This document shows positions 5,172 through 12,131 of a stretch of 12,131 nt of DNA, piece by piece (the stretch's first letter is position 1; every line of letters begins with the position of its first letter). The position numbers and the translations under genes were made by a program. The notes beneath the pieces are model-generated. The model did not search any database, had not been told where the DNA came from, and worked only from the letters and a program-made list of their open reading frames with translations. The stretch comes from Collinsella aerofaciens (lineage in GTDB: Bacteria; Actinomycetota; Coriobacteriia; Coriobacteriales; Coriobacteriaceae), in the NCBI RefSeq assembly GCF_028207065.1, contig NZ_JAQLFP010000043.1:1-12131 (forward strand). The letters run 5' to 3'.

Positions 5172-7556
5172 CTACAACGTCATGTTTGGATCGGCGTCGA
5201 CGTCGAACGGCGAGATTTCTCCTCGGTCGAATTTACGGCGGGCAACCTCTGCGATCATGGCGGCGTTGTCGGTGCACGCCGAAAGCGGTGGCACCGTTAC
5301 GCGGATCCCCTGACGCCCAAGCTTCTTGATCATCATCTCGCGCAGATGCGGATTAGCCGAGACGCCGCCGCCGATGCAGTATTCCTTGCATCCGGTGGCA
5401 TGCAGGGCGTTTTTGGCCTTCTTGTACTGAACGTCAAAGACGGCTGCCTCAAACGAAGCCGCCAGATCGGGCAGGTGAATCGTGCGCCCGGCCTTGGTCT
5501 CCTGCTCGATGTAGAGCGTCACCGCCGTCTTGAGGCCCGAAAGCGAGAAGCGATAGTCCCCCCTGCTGTTAAGCGCACGGGGGAAATCGATCGCCTTGGG
5601 GTTGCCCGTCTCGGCAAGCTTGGAGATGATAGGGCCTCCGGGATAGCCAAGGCCCAGTGCCTTTGCCACCTTGTCGAAGGCTTCGCCCACGGCGTCGTCG
5701 AGCGTCTCGCCAAGCACTTCATAGTCGCCCCATGCCTTTACGTGCACGAGCATGGTGTGCCCGCCCGAAACGAGCGTAAAGATAAACGGGGGCTTGAGGT
5801 CGGGCTGCGCCAACAGGTTGGCAAACAGGTGGCCCTCCAGATGATTGACGCACACCAGCGGTTTGCCGGCAGCATACGCAAAGCCCTTGGCGAAGGCGAC
5901 GCCCACTACCAGAGCACCCACCAGGCCCGGACCCTGCGTCACGCCAACAGCGGCGAGTTCGCTCGGCGCGATGGCTCCACCCTCAAGACCAAGCGATGCT
6001 GCGGCATCCTCGAGCGCCGCATCCACGACACTCACAATCACCTCAACGTGTTTGCGCGAGGCGATCTCGGGCACCACGCCGCCAAAACGGGCATGGAAAT
6101 CGATCTGCGTCGACACCTGGTTGGCCAGCATATTGCCATCCGCATCGATAATCGCCACCGCCGTCTCGTCGCAGGAACTCTCGATGGCAAGCACTAGGCG
6201 GCGGCGCTCAATTTCGGCACGCTCCCCCTCGGAGCGCCTAGGCGCAGGCAGCGGCCATACGCGCTGCTCTGCCGCCGTCGGCTCGGGCGAGGCATTGTCG
6301 ACCGGAAGCACCAGGGGCAGCGGAGCCGTCATGACGATGGCATCCTTGCCGGCACCATAATAGCCGCGGCGCCATCCTGCCTCGGTAAAGCCCAGAGCGT
6401 TATAAAGCGCGATCGCTCCCTTGTTGTCGTCCTCGACCTCGAGCGAAGCCGTGGTGCAGCCGAGCATCTGGGCATCATAGCTCACATGCGACAGCAGCTT
6501 GCGGGCAATGCCCTCACGGCGATGTGCCGGGTCGACGGCGACATCCAGAATCTGCACATCACCGTCCACGACCATACCGCCGGCAAGGCCCAGCAGCTTG
6601 CCGTCGTCGTGTGCCACCCACCAACTACGCGGCGCAGCGACGTCCTCGCCCAGTTCGGACAGGAACATGCCCGGCGTCCACGCCTCGTGTCCGGCACCTT
6701 CAAAGCAGGCAGCCTCTAGCGCGCTCGCGCCCTCGGCATCCGCCGCGCCCATAGGACGGAACTGCAGATGACGACCGGCGAGCTCATCGGCAACGCCCGT
6801 AATTTCGCTCTGTGCACTCTCAGCAAGACCAAGACGCTTGCGCTCGTTTTCCTCGGCATCCGAAAGGCGCGTGTAAATCGGCAGGACGCGAGCCGGATCG
6901 CCGTCACCCGCAGCGTGCGCGAGCAGCAAGCCCTCGCCCGAAGGCCACCACAGGTCGCGCTCCACGCAGCGGGCGGTCTCGTCCTCACCCAGCAGCTTGC
7001 CATAGCGCACGAGACCGTCACCGGTCAGCTGAACCTGGTCCCAGTCCGCTGCTCGGCGCCACTCATCGAGCGCCACGGCGGCCTTGACCACGTGTTCGCG
7101 CTCAAATTGACGCTCGGGGCCCTCATCGACCAGCATATACAGCGCCGGATATACCTCACCGCGCATAGCATCGGCCAAGATACCAAGCTTGCCGCGCACG
7201 CCAGCCTTCCACGCCGTCCAAGCGCAAGCGTCGAGCGTCGACACGCCCAGCAGCGGAGCATTGGCACCGCGCGCGAGGCCCTTGGCAGTGGAGATGCCGA
7301 TGCGCACACCCGTAAACGACCCCGGGCCGCGGCCGACCACGTAGCAACCAACATCGCTGCGATCCAGACCGGCTTGAGCCAGCATGCCATCAACGGTATT
7401 CACGAGCTCAACGTTGGCGTGACGGCGACACATGTGGTCGCCACTCACGAGCTTCGTCTCGCCCGTCTGCCCATCAATCCAGCTTGCCGCGCAGGCAAGC
7501 ATGTCGGTCGAGGTATCGAGCGCCACCACCAGCGCGTTGTCGTTATGCAAGCTCAT
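5172..7556 (-). CDS. tsaD: TsaB-RimI-TsaD fusion: t6A tRNA modification protein with built-in ribosomal N-acetyltransferase
   Basis: This 794-residue protein carries three enzymes usually encoded separately. Residues 3-235 are TsaB (ALDTST start, GRGPGSFTGVRIG near 75-87). Residues about 260-410 are a GNAT acetyltransferase of the RimI type, with the acetyl-CoA loop RREGIA at 346-351 and a YNALGF segment. A Pro-rich linker follows, then TsaD at about 452-794 with ESSCDETA (459-466), the metal-binding NHLEGH (571-576), SGGHT (597-601), FSLSGLK (670-676), GGGVSANPHLR (729-739) and CTDN (761-764). TsaB and TsaD, with TsaE, transfer the threonylcarbamoyl group to A37 of ANN-decoding tRNAs; RimI acetylates the N-terminus of protein S18. 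The ATG at 7554-7556 overlaps tsaE by 14 bases and has AAGG upstream; a TTG at 7572-7574 would add six residues. TsaC, which makes the activated intermediate, is not in the window. Confidence 0.95.
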   Translation of the reverse strand: MSLHNDNALVVALDTSTDMLACAASWIDGQTGETKLVSGDHMCRRHANVELVNTVDGMLAQAGLDRSDVGCYVVGRGPGSFTGVRIGISTAKGLARGANAPLLGVSTLDACAWTAWKAGVRGKLGILADAMRGEVYPALYMLVDEGPERQFEREHVVKAAVALDEWRRAADWDQVQLTGDGLVRYGKLLGEDETARCVERDLWWPSGEGLLLAHAAGDGDPARVLPIYTRLSDAEENERKRLGLAESAQSEITGVADELAGRHLQFRPMGAADAEGASALEAACFEGAGHEAWTPGMFLSELGEDVAAPRSWWVAHDDGKLLGLAGGMVVDGDVQILDVAVDPAHRREGIARKLLSHVSYDAQMLGCTTASLEVEDDNKGAIALYNALGFTEAGWRRGYYGAGKDAIVMTAPLPLVLPVDNASPEPTAAEQRVWPLPAPRRSEGERAEIERRRLVLAIESSCDETAVAIIDADGNMLANQVSTQIDFHARFGGVVPEIASRKHVEVIVSVVDAALEDAAASLGLEGGAIAPSELAAVGVTQGPGLVGALVVGVAFAKGFAYAAGKPLVCVNHLEGHLFANLLAQPDLKPPFIFTLVSGGHTMLVHVKAWGDYEVLGETLDDAVGEAFDKVAKALGLGYPGGPIISKLAETGNPKAIDFPRALNSRGDYRFSLSGLKTAVTLYIEQETKAGRTIHLPDLAASFEAAVFDVQYKKAKNALHATGCKEYCIGGGVSANPHLREMMIKKLGRQGIRVTVPPLSACTDNAAMIAEVARRKFDRGEISPFDVDADPNMTL

Positions 7557-8049
7557 CTTGTACAGCCTTATCAATCAAATGGGAAAGCTCCATTGCGCGG
7601 TCACCGTGCGCCTCGAGCGTTATCGTTCGCACATCACTGTCGCCCTCATCACGCTTGAGCGTCACCGAAAGATACTCATCCGTCAGCTCGTCTTGGAATT
7701 GTTCGCCCCATTCCAGCAGGCAAGCACCCTCATAGCCCAGTACATCGAAAATGCCCGTATCCTCGAGCTCGTAGGCATGCTCCAGGCGGTATAGATCAAA
7801 GTGAAACAGCGGAATACGACCTTGATCGTGGACGGCCATGAGCGCAAACGTAGGGCTCGTAACCATATGCCCATCGCCCAGCCCGCGCGAGACGCCCTTG
7901 GTAAAGTGAGTTTTGCCCACTCCCAGGCCACCGGTCAGGATGAGCACATCGCCGTCCTCAAGGCACGGTGCAATTAGCTCGCCAAAGTACTCCGTATCGG
8001 CAGCGCAAGTCGTTTTGTAAGTACCTACCCCCAGGCGCTCCAGGGACAT
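7543..8049 (-). CDS. tsaE: tRNA threonylcarbamoyladenosine biosynthesis ATPase TsaE
   Basis: A 168-residue P-loop ATPase of usual length for TsaE, which binds the TsaB-TsaD complex and is needed for multiple-turnover t6A formation. The Walker A loop is GGLGVGKT (40-47), followed by the family motifs TSPTF (64-68), HFDLYRL (83-89) and LLEWGE (111-116). AAGGAG lies five bases before the ATG. Its end overlaps the start of the TsaB-RimI-TsaD fusion by 14 bases, so all parts of the core complex are translated from one message and probably coupled. Confidence 0.96.
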   Translation of the reverse strand: MSLERLGVGTYKTTCAADTEYFGELIAPCLEDGDVLILTGGLGVGKTHFTKGVSRGLGDGHMVTSPTFALMAVHDQGRIPLFHFDLYRLEHAYELEDTGIFDVLGYEGACLLEWGEQFQDELTDEYLSVTLKRDEGDSDVRTITLEAHGDRAMELSHLIDKAVQDELA

Positions 8050-8061
8050 ACATGCTCCTTA

Positions 8062-8682
8062 TTATTCCGAGGCGTCCTCTGGCGCGGGATGTCGCTCCAG
8101 ATAGTCGCCCAGCATCTTAAAGTCTTCCTCCAGCAGCTCCTGCCACGCTGGATTGCGTAGCGCTGCTGCCGGATGGAACGTGGGCATCACCACAAAGTGC
8201 CCCATCTGATGGAACCTGCCGCGCAGCTTGGTAATGCCGATCTCGGTCTTGAGCACAAAGTGCGTTGCGGGGTTGCCGAGCGTCACGATGATATCGGGCC
8301 AGATGCTTCGAATCTGCTCGCGCAAAAACGGTGAGCAAGCCAGCACTTCCTCGGGGCGCGGATTGCGGTTTCCCGGCGGGCGGCACTTAAGCACGTTGGC
8401 AATGTAGACGTCTTCGCGTTTGAGCCCCGCCAGCGACAAAATGCCGTTGAGGTCCTCGCCTGCCGCCCCCACAAAGGGCTCGCCCTGCAAATCCTCATTA
8501 CGGCCCGGCGCCTCGCCAATAAACATCACGCGGGCGCTGGGGTTTCCCACGCCAAACACGATGTTGTGACGCGACTGGTAAAGCTGGCAAAGGTGACAAT
8601 CGCCCAGAACGGCCTCGATCTCCTCGAGTGCGACCTCACGCGGCGCCTGATGGCTATGGCCGGGAATGTGCATGACGCCCAT
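8062..8682 (-). CDS. udg: Family 4 (Fe-S) uracil-DNA glycosylase
   Basis: This 206-residue enzyme should remove uracil from DNA arising by cytosine deamination or misincorporation, starting base excision repair. It shows the family 4 pattern: four cysteines for a 4Fe-4S cluster (C29 and C32 in CHLC, C100 in KCRPPGNRNP, C116), the uracil/catalytic loop GEAPGRNEDLQGEPFVG (56-72) and the HPAAAL loop (170-175). GGAG five bases before the ATG overlaps the alr stop region, so translation likely follows alr. The gene lies eight bases after alr and 12 bases before tsaE. A more downstream ATG (residue 4) is possible but poorly placed relative to the ribosome site. Confidence 0.94.
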   Translation of the reverse strand: MGVMHIPGHSHQAPREVALEEIEAVLGDCHLCQLYQSRHNIVFGVGNPSARVMFIGEAPGRNEDLQGEPFVGAAGEDLNGILSLAGLKREDVYIANVLKCRPPGNRNPRPEEVLACSPFLREQIRSIWPDIIVTLGNPATHFVLKTEIGITKLRGRFHQMGHFVVMPTFHPAAALRNPAWQELLEEDFKMLGDYLERHPAPEDASE

Positions 8683-8690
8683 AGCGACTC

Positions 8691-9836
8691 CTACACGTAG
8701 ACCTTGTCGAGACGCATGCCAAAGCCGCAGGCGACCTCGTAGTTAATCGTTCCGCGCAGTCGGGCCATCTCGTCCATAGTGATCTCGGCGTCGCCATCGC
8801 GGCCGACAATGATCATCTCGTCACCATACTCGGCCTCGGGAATCTCATGCGCCGGGTTGGACTGAATGGCGACCATAAACTGGTCCATGCAGATATTGCC
8901 CACCTGACGCACACGCTCGCCGCGATACAGCACGTCCATACGATTGGAAAGCGTACGCGAAAGGCCATCGGCATAACCGATCGGAAGGGTGCAGATCTGA
9001 ACGCGCGTGCGCGGTACGCGGTAGGTAAAGCCGTAGCCCACGCCCTCGCCCATCGCAGGATGCGCCACGCGCGTCACACGCGCGTGGACGCTCATGACGG
9101 GATCAAGCTGCATCACGCGACCACTCAGCTCACATGGCTGCAGACCATACAAACCGATGCCGGCACGAATCATGTCAAAGTGCATTGAAGAATCGAGCAT
9201 CGAGGACGGCGTATTGGCACAATGCACGATACCGCATTCAAAACCTGCGTCCTTAATGGCCTGAACGGCCTCGGTAAAACGCTGGCACTGCAGCTTGTAG
9301 TCCCAACCCGAAGGTTCATCGGCCGTGGCAAAGTGCGTAAATACGCCGTCGCACTGGATGCCGCGATGGAAACTGATGCCGCGTACAAAGTCGAGCACCT
9401 GTGTGTAGTGAACACCGATACGATTCATGCCCGTCTCGATGGCAAGATGGTACTTGCCCACCTTGCCCGCCGCGACGGCGCATTCGCCATACGCAAGAGC
9501 AAAATCGGACGTATAGACCGAGGGCATGATATCGAATTCGAGCAATGCAGGAATAGCCTCGATAGGCGGCTCACTTAGAATCAGGACGGGCTTAGTAATC
9601 CCGCCCTGACGGAGCCCAACGCCCTCGTTAACCGTCGCCACGGCAAACATGTCGGCACCGGCCGAATACATGATCTTGGCACACTCAACAGCTCCATGAC
9701 CATAAGCATCGGCCTTGACCACGCAGCACAGGCGCTGACGCGGATTCAACAAGTTCTTATAGGCCCTCGTGTTGCGACGGAGCGCCCCGCGGTCGATCTC
9801 GACCCAGGACCAGCGCGTCAAATCGGCTTTATTCAT
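8691..9836 (-). CDS. alr: Alanine racemase
   Basis: A 381-residue PLP enzyme interconverting L- and D-alanine for peptidoglycan synthesis. The PLP lysine is K41 in VVKADAYGHG. Other family signatures are IRAGIGLYG (223-231), GYGFTY (267-272) with the second catalytic Tyr most likely Y268, IGYADGLSR (286-294) and CMDQFMV (316-322). Length is normal for the family. The ATG lies two bases after the nnr stop codon and has only a weak ribosome site inside the end of nnr, suggesting translational coupling. Alr next to nnr and acpS is a common arrangement in Gram-positive bacteria. Confidence 0.97.
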   Translation of the reverse strand: MNKADLTRWSWVEIDRGALRRNTRAYKNLLNPRQRLCCVVKADAYGHGAVECAKIMYSAGADMFAVATVNEGVGLRQGGITKPVLILSEPPIEAIPALLEFDIMPSVYTSDFALAYGECAVAAGKVGKYHLAIETGMNRIGVHYTQVLDFVRGISFHRGIQCDGVFTHFATADEPSGWDYKLQCQRFTEAVQAIKDAGFECGIVHCANTPSSMLDSSMHFDMIRAGIGLYGLQPCELSGRVMQLDPVMSVHARVTRVAHPAMGEGVGYGFTYRVPRTRVQICTLPIGYADGLSRTLSNRMDVLYRGERVRQVGNICMDQFMVAIQSNPAHEIPEAEYGDEMIIVGRDGDAEITMDEMARLRGTINYEVACGFGMRLDKVYV

Positions 9837-9838
9837 GA

Positions 9839-11455
9839 TTAGTCATCCGACCCTTCGTCCATGATTCCCAGATCTTCGAGCGCATCCTTTGCCGCCAGCT
9901 CCATGGCAGGACCGATCAAGTCGATAAGATCGGTCGCGATGACGCTCTTCTCACCATACTCCGTCGCCGCGGCAAAACCGGCGTAGCTGTGAAGTGCGAC
10001 GGCGTACGAATACAGCAACTCCCAACGATCCATCTCGTCGCGCATGGTGGCAAGCGTGCCGGCCAAAATACCCGCGAGAACATCACCCGAACCGGCAGTT
10101 GCCAGAGAAGCCGGACCCGAGAGCGGCAGCAGCACACGCTCAACGCCACAGATAGCCGTCGTCGGCCCCTTGGCAATGACCACCAGATTGTCGGAGCCTG
10201 CAGCCCAGACAACCTTCTGCGCGGCCGCAATCGCGGTACCAAGGTCGTTCACCTCGTCACCGGCAACCAGGCGCGAAAGCTCACGATAGTGCGGCGTCAT
10301 AACCAACGGCTGCTCGCGGCGATACATCTCGGGGTTACTATCAATACCGTCAATGGCAATCTTAGCAAGGCAGTTGAGTGCATCGGCGTCCAAAATTAGC
10401 GGTACATCAAGCTCGAGCAAGCCCGAAACCACCTGCATAGCGCCGGCAGACGTCGTCATACCGGGACCGCACAGCACGCAGCTGTACTTCTTTGCGATCT
10501 CGCACACCGTCATGCGCGCAGCGGCGCCAAAGGAGCCGCGGGAATCAGACGGAATAGCAAAGACCGGAATCGAAGGAAGTGCCATGCGAATGAGATTGGC
10601 GCAGGCGTCAGGAGCCGCGACTGCCACGTAACCAGCACCCGCGCGAGCTGCAGACTTGGCCGCCATAATGGCAGCACCAGGATATTGCGCAGATCCGGCG
10701 ACAATAAGCACGGAGCCACGGGAATACTTATCGATATTCGATGGTAGCGGAGCAAAGTAATCAACTAAGTCACCGGGCTCGACAATCTCGGCGGCGTGGT
10801 CGACATCATCGATGACCTCGTCAAGACGGTCGTAAAGATTGCCGCAGATCAAATCGCCAGCATACTCAGGACCATCAGCGCTATACAGACCAATCTTGGG
10901 CGCAATCATCGTCACCGTGCGCTCGGCACGAATGCAGTCGTCATCAACAACGCCCGTCTCTGCATTCAGGCCCGAGGGGACATCAATGGATACGACACAA
11001 TCGGCGCATTCATTGACCGTAGGAATCCAAATGGAGAACGGCGCACGCAGATTCCCGTGGAAACCGGTACCAAAAATGGCATCGACAACAACATCGGCCT
11101 TATCGATCAAAACCTCGAGTTCATCACGCGAGGGGCCGACGCAAACGTGCACATCGCGGCCGGCAGTACGACGAGCAACATGACGTGCCAGAGCAGCAGG
11201 AATCTCATCCGGTTCAACCGGAGAAACGATATCCACGTCCACACCCTTATGGCTCAGGATATCGGCGGCAACCCAACCGTCGCCGCCATTATTACCAAAA
11301 CCGACCAAAACGAGAACCCGATCGGGATTGAGCTTCAAGACCTCGTTAGCGGCAAACTCACCCGCTAGCTCCATAAGCTCGGCCTTCGAAGTCCCTTCGC
11401 GTTCGATGATATCCTCGAGACGAACGACTTCTTCGGTACTCAAAACCGGTTTCAT
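9839..11455 (-). CDS. nnr: Bifunctional NAD(P)H-hydrate epimerase / ADP-dependent NAD(P)H-hydrate dehydratase
   Basis: A 538-residue two-domain metabolite-repair enzyme. The N-terminal YjeF_N domain (about 1-225) epimerises damaged hydrated NAD(P)H, with GNNGGDG (54-60), DAIFGTG (125-131) and SIDVPSGLNAETG (156-168). The C-terminal ribokinase-like dehydratase domain (about 235-525) restores NAD(P)H using ADP, with VAGSAQYPGAA (252-262), CGPGMT (329-334), ILDADALN (354-361), TPHYRELSRL (387-396) and the nucleotide-site GSGDVLAG (455-462). Both active regions look intact and the length is usual for the fused form. The ATG directly abuts the acpS stop codon; AGGAG inside the end of acpS lies five to six bases upstream. 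Confidence 0.96.
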   Translation of the reverse strand: MKPVLSTEEVVRLEDIIEREGTSKAELMELAGEFAANEVLKLNPDRVLVLVGFGNNGGDGWVAADILSHKGVDVDIVSPVEPDEIPAALARHVARRTAGRDVHVCVGPSRDELEVLIDKADVVVDAIFGTGFHGNLRAPFSIWIPTVNECADCVVSIDVPSGLNAETGVVDDDCIRAERTVTMIAPKIGLYSADGPEYAGDLICGNLYDRLDEVIDDVDHAAEIVEPGDLVDYFAPLPSNIDKYSRGSVLIVAGSAQYPGAAIMAAKSAARAGAGYVAVAAPDACANLIRMALPSIPVFAIPSDSRGSFGAAARMTVCEIAKKYSCVLCGPGMTTSAGAMQVVSGLLELDVPLILDADALNCLAKIAIDGIDSNPEMYRREQPLVMTPHYRELSRLVAGDEVNDLGTAIAAAQKVVWAAGSDNLVVIAKGPTTAICGVERVLLPLSGPASLATAGSGDVLAGILAGTLATMRDEMDRWELLYSYAVALHSYAGFAAATEYGEKSVIATDLIDLIGPAMELAAKDALEDLGIMDEGSDD

Positions 11456-11995
11456 CTATGCTCCTAGCGTATCTTGCGAAGCATCGCCCAGGTGCTCCGT
11501 CAATGCTGAATTCTGCAGCTGCTCGAGCTCATCTAATACAGAGCGAGCCTCTTTAAATGTCTGCGCAACGCGTTTCTTGGTGCTCACCTTTTCATCTTTT
11601 GGCTTAGGCCGAGCATCTTCGGTAATCGCGATGGCATTCGCAACGGCCAAGTCTCCCGTAAGCGTAATGGAAAGAGCGACCTCAACAACGCCCAGTTCTT
11701 GAGCGATCTCGAGAGCACGGCCCGAAAGCAGCGCCTTCGGTTTGCCGAGTTTATCACGCGTTACCGAAACATCCTTGCGACCCACGCCTTGACTAAAACC
11801 CGTGCCGAGAGCTTTAAGCACCGCCTCGCGCGAAGCAAAGCGGCTCGCATAGTGAGCAGCGGGACGCGATGATGCATCGCAATACGCACGCTCTTCTTCG
11901 GTAAACACACGCCGAGCAAACGACGGCGTCTTTTCAAGAATTGATTTCATGCGGGAAATCTCGACGATATCAACGCCGATACCAGCTTCAGCCAT
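11456..11995 (-). CDS. acpS: Holo-[acyl-carrier-protein] synthase with C-terminal extension
   Basis: A 179-residue 4'-phosphopantetheinyl transferase that activates acyl carrier protein by adding the CoA-derived arm to its serine. GIGVDIVE (5-12) carries the metal-binding Asp D9, and RFASREAVLKALGTGF (52-67) carries E57. The core ends near residue 130. Typical AcpS proteins stop around 120-130 residues, so about 50 extra residues here (Lys-rich, then a probable helix KEARSVLDELEQLQ, then a polar tail) are unusual. I start at the ATG at 11993-11995, with GGAGG five bases upstream; the ATG at 12005-12007 contains that ribosome site and would add four residues. This is the first gene of the six-gene operon. 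Confidence 0.93.
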   Translation of the reverse strand: MAEAGIGVDIVEISRMKSILEKTPSFARRVFTEEERAYCDASSRPAAHYASRFASREAVLKALGTGFSQGVGRKDVSVTRDKLGKPKALLSGRALEIAQELGVVEVALSITLTGDLAVANAIAITEDARPKPKDEKVSTKKRVAQTFKEARSVLDELEQLQNSALTEHLGDASQDTLGA

Positions 11996-12024
11996 GTTCA
12001 CCTCCATATCGCACAGACTAAGTT

Positions 12025-12090
12025 ATTGTAGCCCGTTCGCAGAAGATGCGACAAACGAGGGTTATAAAACACAGCTACTATGTGAGACAA
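12025..12090 (-). promoter_or_regulatory. Candidate promoters of the acpS operon
   Basis: Two minus-strand box pairs are visible. TTGTCG (12054-12049) and TACAAT (12030-12025) are separated by 18 bases and would give a leader of about 25 nt. TTGTCT (12090-12085) and TATAAC (12066-12061), also 18 apart, would give a longer one. Each -10 matches consensus at five of six positions and each -35 at four. The position after the preceding terminator supports a promoter here; which pair is used is open. Confidence 0.5.
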
Positions 12091-12104
12091 ATTGCCCGAG
12101 ATAC

Positions 12105-12131
12105 AAAAAAGGGGGAGGCCGCGAGGCCTCC
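12105..12131 (-). terminator. Rho-independent terminator of the gene upstream of the window
   Basis: GGAGGCC pairs with GGCCTCC around a four-base loop (12114-12131, perhaps extending past the edge), followed on the minus strand by CCC and six T (12110-12105). It marks the left end of a unit lying to the right of the window and shows that the acpS operon starts afresh. Confidence 0.8.

Noticed and set aside
4616..5329. Small open frames across the intergenic region (4616-4807 minus; 4896-5120 and 4982-5329 plus)
   Set aside because: They are translations of the palindromic repeats and of the antisense of tsaD, without ribosome sites or recognisable protein sequence.
5346..6197. Plus-strand open frame of 283 codons, and a similar one at 6768-7658
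   Set aside because: Both are mirror frames of the TsaB-RimI-TsaD gene, whose motifs are intact on the minus strand.

Overview
The window looks like chromosome from a high-GC anaerobic actinobacterium of class Coriobacteriia, most likely Collinsella or a close relative. This is inferred from the moderately high GC, the single-polypeptide TsaB-RimI-TsaD fusion, the family 4 uracil-DNA glycosylase next to tsaE, and the general protein character; no rRNA or other marker is present to prove it. Every protein-coding gene I can support lies on the minus strand, so the window reads right to left.

Right half (12131 to 5172): after the terminator of an unseen upstream gene (12105-12131) and one or two candidate promoters (12025-12090), a tight six-gene housekeeping operon runs acpS - nnr (fused NAD(P)HX epimerase/dehydratase) - alr - family 4 uracil-DNA glycosylase - tsaE - tsaB/rimI/tsaD fusion. 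Gaps between genes run from a 14-base overlap to 12 bases, which indicates co-transcription and some translational coupling. Functions are carrier-protein activation, metabolite repair, D-alanine supply for the cell wall, uracil repair, and the t6A tRNA modification machinery with a built-in ribosomal N-acetyltransferase.

Middle (5171 to 4364): about 800 bases without a large gene but rich in structure. There are two copies (4722-4890 and 5025-5159) of an unfamiliar palindromic repeat, and then the control region of cstA. That region has a sigma70-type promoter with a palindrome between its boxes, a leader of about 235 nt with a tiny ORF ending Asn-Ile-Ile-Ser-Val-Val-Ile-Ile-stop, alternative hairpins, and an intrinsic terminator placed before cstA. 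This looks like translation-coupled transcription attenuation responding to isoleucine/valine supply.

Left half (4363 to 1): cstA (carbon-starvation family transporter) ends in a strong terminator. It is followed by a 724-residue protein with an N-terminal winged-helix-like domain, a long disordered basic/acidic linker and a C-terminal Toprim-like domain resembling the C-terminal part of Wadjet JetD (DUF2220). A third copy of the repeat (1 to about 111, cut by the window edge) follows its stop codon.

The most unusual feature is the repeat family. All three copies share a 75-nt core whose apical hairpin varies by compensatory changes. In the two complete copies the core is bracketed by 33-34 bp arms that are perfect inverted repeats of each other yet unrelated in sequence between copies.
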